Below, one piece after another: positions 27,178-35,870 of a stretch of DNA of 64,000 bases (the stretch's first letter is position 1; every line of letters starts with the position of its first letter). A program made the position numbers and the translations under genes. The stretch is from NCBI GenBank assembly GCA_963795335.1, contig CAWCHI010000019.1, forward strand, positions 1 to 64,000. Direction: 5' to 3'. This DNA is from Trebonia sp963795335. Its GTDB lineage: Bacteria; Actinomycetota; Actinomycetes; Streptosporangiales; Streptosporangiaceae. Under the pieces are notes generated by a model. It saw only the letters and a program-made list of their open reading frames with translations. It was not told the DNA's origin and did not search any database.

Positions 27178-27272
27178 GACGCCCCCAGCGCCGCGAGCAT
27201 CCCCGCCGCCGGGCCGGCCATATCCCCGGTGAAATCGGCAACGCTTACGCCCGAGAGCGGAGCGAAGGTCAT
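27174..27272 (-). pseudogene. N-terminal relic of a CaiB/BaiF CoA-transferase, coupled to livG
   Basis: A 32-residue open frame with a strong RBS (GAAGGAGAAGG just upstream of ATG 27272). Its sequence MTFAPLSGVSVADFTGDM and AGPAAGMLAALGAS aligns with the first 33 residues of the intact CoA-transferase at 17311-19908 (MTFSPLSGTKVLDFSWN, then AGP and LAALGAD). It stops where livG starts (ATGA overlap). The rest of the transferase is missing. It therefore looks like the stub of a deleted CoA-transferase gene now acting as a translated leader for livG. A functional small protein is less likely. Confidence 0.7.
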
Positions 27273-27753
27273 ATTCCTTCTCCTTCGTGCGAACGCCTGC
27301 CACGGACGAGTTCGCCTTACTGGACGGCTAGTGAATGCGGAGCCAATTGCGTTGGCCGAAGCGGTTACGGCTGCCTGGGGTGCGGATTTAGATGCGAGCA
27401 TCGTAGGTCGAGGGAACAGACCGCGCAAGCCTTCTGCATACAGCGACTGTCTGTATGTACACAGCGTCACGACGAGAACTCTTGCAGATCGCTACCGCGG
27501 TAGTCGCTGGCTTGCGCCCGGCCGCGTCAATCTGTAACATCCATGCAGTTCAACGGCCCTCTTGACGAAGCTGCCGGAACCGCTCGAGCGATCGTCCCCT
27601 GTGGGTCGGCGAATGAAAGTGTCCCGGCTGATGTATGCATCGATGATGCTCGTGTGTACATTGAGAGGATGGCCGACGGCATAACCGGCAGCGCCGCATG
27701 CGCCAGCGCGATCCGTGCAGCGCCACGGCTATGCGACTGAAAGGACCCAGAGA
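27273..27753. promoter_or_regulatory. divergent promoter region with inverted repeats
   Basis: About 480 bp separate the livG operon (minus) from a CoA-transferase gene (plus). CATACAG (27437-27443) and CTGTATG (27451-27457) form an inverted repeat with a 7-bp spacer. A second pair, ATGTACACA (27455-27463) and its exact complement TGTGTACAT (27653-27661), is about 200 bp apart. These could be operators for a regulator acting on both transcription units, possibly with DNA looping. No convincing gene is seen here. Confidence 0.45.
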
Positions 27754-30347
27754 ATGACGGACACGGTACCGTCGGGCGGCAGTTTCCTGACGGGTATCAA
27801 GGTTCTCGAGCTGGCCGACGAACTCGGCGAGTACTGCGGCAAACTGCTGGCCGGCCTGGGGGCTGACGTCATCAAAATCGAGCCGCTCGGCGGCGAGCAC
27901 ACCCGGCTGTACGGCCCGTTCTACCGCGATGTCGCCGACCCGAACCGGAGCCTGTACTTCTGGCACTACAACTTCGGTAAGCGCAGTGCGGTCATCGACC
28001 TGGATGACCCCGCGGGCCGGGCTCAGTTCCGGGGCCTGGCGCAGACCGCGGACGTCATCATCGACACCCGGGCGCGCGGCTACCTCGCCGCCCGCGGTCT
28101 CGGTTACGACTCGCTGCGGGCTGATAACCCTGGGCTTATCTACGCCCGCATTACCCCGTTCGGGGATGACGGCCCCTGGGCGGACTACAAGGGCAGCGAC
28201 CTGGTCCATCTGGCCCTCGGCGGCATCGCCATGAACTGCGGCTACGACCCCACGTCGGCCGGCGAGTACGACACCCCGCCGGTCGCCCCGCAGATGTGGC
28301 AGTCCTACCACATCTCCGGCGAGCTGACCGGGCTGTCGGTCATCGCCGCGCTCTGCTACCGGCTGCAATCGGGACTTGGTCAGCAGCTGTCGACCGCGGT
28401 GCACGAAGCGGTCGCGAAGAACACCGAGAGCGACCTGCCCGACTGGGTCTACGCGCGCTCGCCGCACGCCCGGCTGACCGGCCGCCATTCCTTCGCCGTC
28501 TATGACGACGGCGGGCAGACGTCGCGGCCGGCGACGCCCAGCAACTCCCGCACGAAGGACGGCCGCTGGATCCTGCCCTATCAGACCTACCTGCTTGGCA
28601 CCGGGTCCCCGATCGAGGGGACCCTGGCCCTGCTGCGCGAGCACGGCCTGGGCGGTGACTTCGACCCTGGCCAGGAGGTCGACCGGGCATTCCTCGACCG
28701 TCTGAAGGCCGAGATCGACCAGCTGATCGAGTCCTACAAGTTCGACCGTGACCTGTGGCACGAGGCGCAGGAGCTCGGGCTGCCCTGGGCCCCGGTACGG
28801 CGGCCGGAGGAGAACGTCAGCGACCCGCACTGGTCGCGTCGCGAGACGTTCACGGAGGTCGCGCACCCGGAGGTCAGCGGGGTCTTCGCCGAGATCGGGG
28901 CCAAATGGCTCGCGCCCGGTCTTCCGTGGCGCACCGGGCCCCGGGCGCCGATGATCGGCGAGCACACCGCCGAGGTGCTGGCGGAGGCGGACCGGCCGCG
29001 CGCCCCGCTCCCCCCGCTCGCGGTGACGCCGCGGGTCATCGCCGGCCCGGGCGCAGCGCGTGGGGCAAGCCCTGGGCCCTTGCGGGGGTCCGCGTCATCG
29101 ACCTCGGCTGGATCTTGGCCAGTGCCGGGGGCGGCCGGTTCCTGGCCGCCCTGGGGGCCGAGGTCATCAAGGTGGAGCACGTGTCGAGGCTCGACATGAT
29201 GCGCCGCGCCGCGAACGTCCCTGACGGCCTGCGGCCGGAGCGCGACGCGGCCACCAGCCCGCTGCGGCCGCAGCGGACGGAGAGCCTGAACCGGGGCGGC
29301 GGCTTCATGGAGATCAACGCGGGCAAGCGTGCGATCAGCCTCAACCTGAAAACCGACCGGGCCCGCGAGCTGCTCAAGGAGCTCCTGAAAGACGCCGACG
29401 TGCTGGTCGAGGGGTACTCCCCCGGCACCCTGCAGCGCATGGGGCTGGGCTACGACGTTCTCCGGGAGATCAACCCGCGGCTGGTCTACGTCCAGCAGTC
29501 GGGCATGGGACAGCACGGGCTGTACGCGCGGATGCGGACCTTCGGGCCCAGCGCGCAGGCTATGTCGGGCATCACCGACCTGTCTGGCCTGCCGGAACCC
29601 TACCCGCCGGCCGGCATCGGGTACTCCTACCTCGACTGGTTCGGCGCCTACCAGATCGCGGTCGCGATGATGGCGGGCCTGCACCGGCAGAAGATCACCG
29701 GAGAAGGCTGCTGGATCGACTCATCGCAGGTGGAGTGCGGCATGTACCTCACCGGCACCGCCGTTCTCGATCACGCGGCCAACGGGCGGCGCTGGTCGCG
29801 CTACGGCAACCGCTCGCCCTACAAGCCGGCCGCCCCGCACGGGATCTTCCCCGTCTCCGGGACCGACCGGTGGATCGCCCTCGGCGCCTTCACCCACGAC
29901 GAATGGCTCGGCCTGGTGCGGGTGCTGCAGTGCCCGGAACTCAGCAACGACCCGCGGTTCACGACGCTGGAGAGCAGGCTCGCCCACCAGGATGCCCTGG
30001 AGTCCCTGATCGCCGAGGCCAGCCGGCCGTGGGACGGCCCCGCCCTGATGCGGGCCCTGCAGGAGGCCGGGGTCCCGGCCGGCATCTGCGCGACCACCGA
30101 GGACCGCGTCGACTGGGACCCGCAGCTGCGTCACCTCGGCTGGCTGATGGAGCTCAACCAGACGGAGATCGGCCGCTGGCCGACCAAGACACCACCGACC
30201 AGATACAGCGAGACTCCGGCCTACCAGGGCGGGCTGGTCGACCGGCACGGCCCCAATTACGGGGAGGACAACGAGTACGTCTTCGGCCAGATCCTCGGGC
30301 TGGACGCGGACGAGATCGCGAAGCTCACCGCCGACGGCGTGCTCTGA
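27754..30347 (+). CDS. double-domain CaiB/BaiF CoA-transferase, frame-shifted
   Basis: Second tandem family III CoA-transferase, about 864 codons after correcting one shift near 29040-29080. Domain 1 starts FLTGIKVLELADELGEY and contains DVIKIEPLGGEH; domain 2 starts WALAGVRVIDLGWILASAGGG and has EVIKVEH, with the likely catalytic Asp in CWIDSSQVECG. Domain 1 shows LSTAVHEAV at the equivalent place, lacking an obvious Asp, so it may be the inactive or structural half. ATG 27754 follows AAAGGACC. The overall architecture matches the 865-residue protein at 17311-19908. It is divergent from the transporter operon and probably activates the imported acid. Confidence 0.85.
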
Positions 30348-30416
30348 ATTCGCCAGGCCGCTCCCTTACCTGGGGGGATGCTGGCCGGACGGCCGGTACG
30401 CCACGTTTCCCGCAGG

Positions 30417-30422
30417 TAGTAT
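30417..30422 (+). promoter_or_regulatory. candidate -10 box TAGTAT
   Basis: TAGTAT fits the actinobacterial -10 consensus and lies 20 bp before ATG 30443, with the RBS GAAGGGGG between them. No clear -35 is seen. It would drive the coiled-coil gene. Confidence 0.35.
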
Positions 30423-30442
30423 CTCCTCGGGAAGGGGGTAGC

Positions 30443-31540
30443 ATGCCGCCGCACGGTTACCAGCGCCCGACCCGGCCCGGGTCGCCCCGCGCCGGGTTCG
30501 GCCTGCGCCCGGAGGCCGCTCCCGAAGGACCCCGCCCGGACGAGGCCGACTGGGCGGCCGGTGGCGGCCAGCAGCAGCCCCCGCCCGAGCGCGGTGCCTT
30601 CACCCCCGGTCCGCGGCCGGACTACCGCTCCGGACGTGACCAGCCGCCCGCGACCGCGGCCCCGGCCGATCCCGTGAGCAGAGGGCAGGTCGACCCGCTG
30701 CCGCGGCGCCCGCGCCAGGAACGGCTGGCCGCCCCGGCCGCCGCCGCGCTGCGCCGTGACCCACCCCCGCCACCCCCGCCGCCCCCGCCCGGGGCGGAAC
30801 GGATCGAGCAGCTGCTGGCGGCCGCGCGGCGCCAGGTGGCCGAGTACGCCCGGGCGGCCGCGGCCGAGGCGGACCGGGAGGCGGACCAGATCCGCGCGGC
30901 GGCCGAGTCGTACGCCGCCGCGCTGCGGACATCGGCCGAGTTCGAGCGGGCCAGCACCCGTTCGGAAGCCGAGCGGGAAGCGGCCCGGGTGCGGGCGGCA
31001 GGCGAGCGGGAACGCGACGACATCGTGCGGGCGGCCCGGCGGGAGGCCGACGACATCCGCCGCCGGGAGCAGTTCCTGCTCGAGCAGTCGGAGGCGCTGC
31101 GCTCGCAGGCCGAGTCCGACCTGGACGTCGAGCTGGCCGAACGGCGGGCGGAGGCCGAACGGCTCGAGGGGGAACGGCTGTCCGAGGCCCAGGAGGCGAC
31201 CCGCCACCTGGTGGAGGAGGCCGAGCGGCGGGCGGCCGATGCCGAGAAGCGCGCCGCCGAGGCGACCGCGCGGGCGGAGCAGGCCCGGCGGGACGCCGAG
31301 GCCGACGCCAGGCAGGAGATCGCCGACGCGCACCGCAAGGCCGAGCTGATCATCGCCCAGGCCAAGGACGACGGCAAGCAGATCCTGGCCGGCCTTGAGG
31401 CCGACGCGGACAAGCGCCGGGCCGCCGCGCAGAAGGAGCTGGACGACCTCACCCGGCAGAAGAACGAGGTCGACGAGCAGCTGGCGCAGATGCGCCAGCT
31501 GTTCGCGGTCGGCGCGTTCCTCGACGGGGAGGGCAGCTAG
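30443..31540 (+). CDS. DivIVA-like / cytoskeletal coiled-coil protein
   Basis: A 365-residue protein with two parts. Residues 1-115 are a disordered Pro/Arg/Gly-rich region ending in a run of prolines. Residues about 118-355 are an almost uninterrupted Ala/Glu/Arg coiled coil (from GAERIEQLLAAARRQVAEYA onward), ending in LAQMRQLFAVGAFLDGEGS. The coiled coil resembles those of DivIVA/Scy/FilP-like proteins that organise polar growth in actinomycetes; the short GPxxI DivIVA head is not visible, so this is a structural resemblance only. ATG 30443 follows GAAGGGGG. Its stop overlaps the convergent TetR stop. Confidence 0.75.
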   Translation: MPPHGYQRPTRPGSPRAGFGLRPEAAPEGPRPDEADWAAGGGQQQPPPERGAFTPGPRPDYRSGRDQPPATAAPADPVSRGQVDPLPRRPRQERLAAPAAAALRRDPPPPPPPPPPGAERIEQLLAAARRQVAEYARAAAAEADREADQIRAAAESYAAALRTSAEFERASTRSEAEREAARVRAAGERERDDIVRAARREADDIRRREQFLLEQSEALRSQAESDLDVELAERRAEAERLEGERLSEAQEATRHLVEEAERRAADAEKRAAEATARAEQARRDAEADARQEIADAHRKAELIIAQAKDDGKQILAGLEADADKRRAAAQKELDDLTRQKNEVDEQLAQMRQLFAVGAFLDGEGS

Positions 31541-32130
31541 CTGGACTGTCCGGGCCGGGCGGCGAGCCCGTCCAGCAGCACCCGCACCATCTTCGCAGCG
31601 TCGTAGCCGCGCTCGCCTCCGGCGTCGACGCACAGCCCGCCGACCGCGCGCATGAGCTGGTAACCATCGATGTCGGAGCGCACCTGGCCCGCCGCCGCGG
31701 CCGCCGCCAGCAGGTCCCCGCACACCGGGACGAGCCGGTCGAGGAAGTAGGCGTGCAGCGCCGCGAAGCTGGCCTGGTCCGACCGCAGTACCGCCGCCAG
31801 CCCGTGCTTGGTCACCAGGAAGGCGGTGAACTCCCCGACCCAGCGGGCCAGCGCCTCGCGCGGCGTCGGGCTCGCGGCCAGCAGGGCCGGCCCGGCCGCG
31901 GCGCACGCCTCCACCTGGTGCCGGTAGAGGGCGATGATGAGGTCGGCCCGGGTCGGGAAGTGGCGGTAGATCGTGCCGATGCCGACCCCGGCCCGGGCGG
32001 CGATCTCCCGCACCGGCACCTCCACCCCCGCCTCGACGAACGCCGCCGCGGCCGCCTCGAGCAGGGCCCGCTCGTTGCGCTGGGCGTCGGACCGCCTGCG
32101 GGCGGGCGCCCGCTCGCCGGTACCGGACAC
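31537..32130 (-). CDS. TetR family repressor
   Basis: A 197-residue TetR protein. The HTH spans about residues 17-60 (ALLEAAAAAFVEAGVEVPV, REIAARAGVGIGTIYRHFP) and the C-terminal domain matches the TetR_C_33/SbtR-like group (ALARWVGEFTAFLVTKHGLA). GTG 32130 has GGGAG 6 nt upstream. It is divergent from the LLM oxidoreductase, and the intergenic region holds two perfect 15-bp palindromes, its probable operators. It most likely represses the oxidoreductase and itself until an unidentified small molecule binds. Confidence 0.9.
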   Translation of the reverse strand: MSGTGERAPARRRSDAQRNERALLEAAAAAFVEAGVEVPVREIAARAGVGIGTIYRHFPTRADLIIALYRHQVEACAAAGPALLAASPTPREALARWVGEFTAFLVTKHGLAAVLRSDQASFAALHAYFLDRLVPVCGDLLAAAAAAGQVRSDIDGYQLMRAVGGLCVDAGGERGYDAAKMVRVLLDGLAARPGQSS

Positions 32131-32176
32131 GTGCCGCTCCCTTCGTCGCCGGGCTGGGCCGCGGCCGCTTGCTATG

Positions 32177-32214
32177 CGGAACATAGTTCCGTATGCTGAC
32201 GGAACAACGTTCCG
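32177..32214. promoter_or_regulatory. tandem TetR operators CGGAACnnnGTTCCG
   Basis: Two perfect palindromes of the form CGGAAC-N3-GTTCCG occur at 32177-32191 and 32200-32214, with centres 23 bp apart, about two helical turns. They sit between the divergent TetR and LLM genes, 50-100 bp from either start. Two dimers bound on nearly the same face of the helix would fit cooperative repression of both genes. Confidence 0.8.
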
Positions 32215-32310
32215 CTTCTCTTATGGTGCCACGGCTGGCGGCCGCCCGGCCACCCCCGGCCGCCCGTGGCGCCCTGCCTGTATCCCGCCCGCGTCTTCAG
32301 GAGGAAGCCC

Positions 32311-33174
32311 ATGACCGGCATCAGCTTCGGCATCATGACCCCGCCCCAGCACGTCAGCTACGACAACATCAGGCGCGTCTGGCTGGAGGCCGACACCGTC
32401 CCGCAGATCGAGCACGCGTGGGTGTTCGACCACTACTTCCCGATCGCGAGCGACCCGCTGGGCCCCATCTTCGACGGCTGGACCCTGCTGTCGGCCCTGG
32501 CCGGGCAGACCAGCCGGCTGCGGCTGGGGCTGATGGTGACCAGCAACCGCTTCCGGCCCCCGTCGATGCTGGCGAAGATCGCGACCACGGTGGATCATCT
32601 GTCCGGCGGGCGACTCGAGTTCGGCCTCGGCGCCGGCTCCCGGCCCGAGATCCCGACCGCCCGGCGTGAGTACGACGCCAACGGCCTGCCCTACTGGGAC
32701 GCCAAGACGGCGGTCGCGGCCCTCGCCGAGGCGCTCACCATCATCCGGCGGCTGTGGGCCGAGGACAAGCCGTTCGATTTCGACGGCGACATCTACCACC
32801 TGGCCGGCGCCTACAACAGCCCCAAGCCGGTGCAGCGGCCCGGTCCCCCGATCGTGATCGGCGGGCGGGCCGGGTCCACCTTGCGGGTGGCCGCCGAGCA
32901 CGCCGATGTGGTCAACATCCCCGGTGAGCCGCAGGACGCGGCCGGGCGCAGCGCGCTGCTCACCCGGTACTGCGAGGAGATCGGGCGCGACCCGGCCGCG
33001 ATCACCCGCTCCACCAACGTGCGGGTGTCGTATGACGATCCCGGAGCCGCCCGGGACACCGTCCGCCAGGCCGCCGACCTGGGGTTCCGCCACCTGATCC
33101 TGTCCGCCCCGGCTCCGTGGCCGGACGGCCTCGCGGCCTGGCTGGCGGAGCAGGTCATCGACCCGCTGGGCTGA
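32311..33174 (+). CDS. LLM-class flavin (probably F420) oxidoreductase
   Basis: A 287-residue luciferase-like monooxygenase-fold enzyme. Family features include the opening strand ISFGIMTPPQ, the segment LAGQTSRLRLGLMVTSNRFRPP, KIATTVDHLSGGRLEFGLGAG and the PPIVIGGRAGSTLRVAAEHADVVN strand near the flavin site. In actinomycetes this subgroup usually uses F420, but FMN cannot be excluded from sequence. ATG 32311 follows AGGAGG. Control by the divergent TetR repressor is likely through the two operators at 32177-32214. The substrate is unknown; induction by a xenobiotic or acyl compound is a guess. Confidence 0.88.
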   Translation: MTGISFGIMTPPQHVSYDNIRRVWLEADTVPQIEHAWVFDHYFPIASDPLGPIFDGWTLLSALAGQTSRLRLGLMVTSNRFRPPSMLAKIATTVDHLSGGRLEFGLGAGSRPEIPTARREYDANGLPYWDAKTAVAALAEALTIIRRLWAEDKPFDFDGDIYHLAGAYNSPKPVQRPGPPIVIGGRAGSTLRVAAEHADVVNIPGEPQDAAGRSALLTRYCEEIGRDPAAITRSTNVRVSYDDPGAARDTVRQAADLGFRHLILSAPAPWPDGLAAWLAEQVIDPLG

Positions 33175-33225
33175 ACCGGCCCGGATCAGGCCGGTCGTCG
33201 TCCGGCACGGTGATGGCCGGGAACT

Positions 33226-34341
33226 TCACCCCGCCGCCGCCCACGCCTCGAGCTGGGCGACGAACGCGGCCGCGTGCGGCGGCCAGGACAGGTTCGCCAG
33301 GGCGTACTCGTGCGCCCGCAGGCCCATCTTCATCCGCAGGCCCGGGTCGGCGTCGAGCTGGAGGATCGCGTCACGGGCGGCCTCCGGCGCCTTAAACGGC
33401 ACCACGAAGCCGCCGCCGGCCGCCTCCACCAGCTCCACCGCCAGCGGCAGCGGAGTGGTGACGACCGGGACCCCGCGGGCCATGTACTCGGCCACCTTGG
33501 TCGGCATCGAGTGCCGGAAGTTCTCCTCGTCCTGCAGCAGCGACAGGCCCGCGAGGGCGCCCTCGACCATGCTCAGCGCCTCGGCGTTGGGCACGAAGCC
33601 GTGCCAGTGAACCGCGTCGCCGCCAGCCTCGATGTGCGCCCGCGCGGCCGCGTCGGCCTGGCCGATGAGCTCGACTGCGATCCCGTGCGGCGCCAGCAGC
33701 CGCCCCAGCGCGACCATCTCGGCCGACCCGCGGTCGGGGGACAGCCAGCCGACGTAGACGACCCGGCGCGGCCCGGACGGCCAGGCCGCCTTCTCCGGCA
33801 CGGTGGTGGTGTTGGGCACCACCGGGTGGGTGCCGGCGAAGCGGTCGTTGTAGCCGTGCTCGGCCAGGATCAGGTGCAGCCGCCGCTCGGCCAGCCGCTC
33901 GGCCGAGATCACCCCGCCCGCGGCCACCGGCCGCAGCCACCCGGGCAGCCACGCCTTGGTCGTCAGCGCGGCCGCGGTGTCCTCGTGCACGTCCCACACG
34001 GTCGGCGGCCGCTGGTGGCGCGGCGGCAGCACCAGCAGCAGCTCGGGGTCGTGCACCAGCAGCAGGTCGGCCCCGGCGGCCTCGGCGGCCATCGCCGTAC
34101 GGGCCGCCCGCAGCGCGCCGAGCCGCCGCCGCCCGACCGCGCGCGGGATGGCGACGCGCCGCAGTTCCCCGCGCCCGCCCGGCCGGCCGCCGCTTTCACC
34201 GGCTGGGACGGGGACTGCCCGCTCGGCCTGGGGCGCGATGTACGTCACGTCGTGGCCGGCGTCAAGGATGGCCTGGATCTGGCGGAAGAAGATACGGGCG
34301 TCGGCCGGATGGTGCACGACCGTGCAGACGACGACTCGCAC
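33226..34341 (-). CDS. GT4-type glycosyltransferase
   Basis: A 371-residue retaining glycosyltransferase of the GT-B fold. The N-terminal domain begins MRVVVCTVVHHPADARIFFRQ, with the VHHPxDxRI motif common in actinobacterial surface-polysaccharide enzymes. The C-terminal domain has VVYVGWLSPDRGSAEMV and the nucleotide-sugar site DEENFRHSMPTKVAEYMARGVPVVTT. GTG 34341 follows GGAGGAG. It lies 22 bp downstream of wecC on the same strand, so the two are probably co-transcribed. Its likely role is adding a sugar to the ManNAcA-containing polymer; donor and acceptor are not determined by sequence. Confidence 0.88.
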   Translation of the reverse strand: MRVVVCTVVHHPADARIFFRQIQAILDAGHDVTYIAPQAERAVPVPAGESGGRPGGRGELRRVAIPRAVGRRRLGALRAARTAMAAEAAGADLLLVHDPELLLVLPPRHQRPPTVWDVHEDTAAALTTKAWLPGWLRPVAAGGVISAERLAERRLHLILAEHGYNDRFAGTHPVVPNTTTVPEKAAWPSGPRRVVYVGWLSPDRGSAEMVALGRLLAPHGIAVELIGQADAAARAHIEAGGDAVHWHGFVPNAEALSMVEGALAGLSLLQDEENFRHSMPTKVAEYMARGVPVVTTPLPLAVELVEAAGGGFVVPFKAPEAARDAILQLDADPGLRMKMGLRAHEYALANLSWPPHAAAFVAQLEAWAAAG

Positions 34342-34363
34342 CGCAGCTCCTCCGCGACCAGCG

Positions 34364-35614
34364 TTACAGGGGGAAGACCGATTCCCCGGAAATCTTGCCC
34401 CGGGTGTCGAACAGCAGGGTGGTGCTCGCAGCGATGGCGGCCAGGTCGTACTCGGCGTGCGCCTGCAGCAGGATGGTGAGGTCGGCCGCCTCGTCCGGGC
34501 GGCCCGCCCGGGGGATGTCGCGCCCGTCGACCTCCCAGTGATCCACGAACGGGTCGTGGTAGCTCAGCACCGCCCCGCGCTGCAGCAGCTTGCGGGCGAT
34601 CGGGCGGGCCGGGCTCTCCCGCTGGTCGGCGATGTCCTGCTTGTAGGTGACGCCGAGCAGCAGCACCCGGGCCCCGTTGATCGGCTTGGCGTCGGTGTTG
34701 AGCAGCTCGGCCGCCCGGTCGACGACGTAGCCCGGCATCCGCGAGTTGATCTCCTGCGCCAGCTCGACGAACCGGAACGGGTGCTTCAGCTCGGCCCGTA
34801 CCTTGTAGGACAGGTAGTTGGGGTCGATCGGGATGCAGTGGCCGCCGACGCCCGGGCCGGGGTAGAACGCCTGGAAGCCGAACGGCTTGGTCGCGGCGCA
34901 GCGGATCGAGTCCCACAGGTCGATACCGAGCTCGTGGCAGAAGATCGCCATCTCGTTGACAAGCGCGATGTTGACGTGCCTGTAGGTGTTCTCGAGCAGC
35001 TTGGCCATCTCGGCCTCGCGGGCGGACTTGGCCCGGACGACCGTGTCGCACACGGTGCCGTAGAACGCGGCGGCGGCGTCGGTGCAGGCGGGGGTGATGC
35101 CGCCGACCACCTTGGGGGTGTTGCGCATGCCGTAGCGCTCGTTGCCGGGGTCAATCCGCTCGGGTGAGAACGCCAGGTGGAAGTCGATCCCGGCGGTGAG
35201 GCCGCAGGCCTTCTCCAGCATCGGGCGGATGACCTCGTCGGTGGTGCCGGGGTAGGTCGTCGACTCCAGCACGACCAGCCCGCCCGGCTTGAGCAGCCTG
35301 GCGGCGGTCTCGGTGGCGGACTTGACCGCGGTCAGGTCCGGGCCGTCCGATTCCGACAACGGGGTGGGCACGCAGATGACGGTGACGTCGGGCAGCGGGC
35401 TGACGGCGGCGGGATCGGCGGTGGCGCGGAAGCCGCCCGCGACCATCGCCGCGATGTCGGCGTCGGACAGGTCGTCGACGTGCGAGCGGCCGGCGTTGAG
35501 GAGGTCGACGGTGGCCTGCCTGATGTCGAGGCCGGTGACGTCGAGGCCGCTGCGGACGGCCTCCTGGGCGAGCGGCAGGCCGACATAGCCCAGCCCGATG
35601 ATCACCACGTTCAC
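34364..35614 (-). CDS. wecC: UDP-N-acetyl-D-mannosamine dehydrogenase (WecC-type)
   Basis: A 416-residue nucleotide-sugar 6-dehydrogenase that oxidises C6 to a carboxylate with two NAD. The NAD motif GLGYVGLPLA is at 7-16, catalytic Lys205 in EMAKLLENTYRHVNIALVNE, and nucleophile Cys260 in GPGVGGHCIPIDPNYLSYK. The product is UDP-ManNAcA if the substrate is UDP-ManNAc; the wecB homologue 2.2 kb away supports this over UDP-Glc or UDP-GlcNAc. GTG 35614 is preceded by GAGGAGGT, an excellent RBS. It heads a two-gene unit with the glycosyltransferase downstream. Confidence 0.88.
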   Translation of the reverse strand: MNVVIIGLGYVGLPLAQEAVRSGLDVTGLDIRQATVDLLNAGRSHVDDLSDADIAAMVAGGFRATADPAAVSPLPDVTVICVPTPLSESDGPDLTAVKSATETAARLLKPGGLVVLESTTYPGTTDEVIRPMLEKACGLTAGIDFHLAFSPERIDPGNERYGMRNTPKVVGGITPACTDAAAAFYGTVCDTVVRAKSAREAEMAKLLENTYRHVNIALVNEMAIFCHELGIDLWDSIRCAATKPFGFQAFYPGPGVGGHCIPIDPNYLSYKVRAELKHPFRFVELAQEINSRMPGYVVDRAAELLNTDAKPINGARVLLLGVTYKQDIADQRESPARPIARKLLQRGAVLSYHDPFVDHWEVDGRDIPRAGRPDEAADLTILLQAHAEYDLAAIAASTTLLFDTRGKISGESVFPL

Positions 35615-35714
35615 GTACGGACCTCCTCTGCGATGACCCCTCATGGTAGCCGGGGCACGCCACGGCTACGGCCTTAACCGGAACCGGCGTGCAGGTGACG
35701 CGTCAGCGTCGCAT

Positions 35715-35870
35715 GGGTGGCGCGGTCTGTGCGTCACCCTCTGTGGCGGCGTTGGGCGCGAAGGCCCGAACAGTACCAGCGCGCGGGTGGCGCGGTCTGT
35801 GCGTCACCCGCCACGGGAGCGAAGGCCCGAACAGCACCGGCGCGCGGGGGTGGCGCGGTCTGTGCGTCAC
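35715..35870. repeat. three-copy intergenic tandem repeat (63-70 bp period)
   Basis: A 23-bp core beginning GGGTGGCGCGGTCTGTGC is repeated exactly at 35715-35737, 35785-35807 and 35848-35870. After the first two copies comes a second conserved block, GAAGGCCCGAACAG. No credible protein is encoded. The array fills the gap between wecC and the next glycosyltransferase gene, whose 3' end it touches. Spacing and lack of short palindromic repeats argue against CRISPR. It looks like a dispersed intergenic repeat family. Confidence 0.8.
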
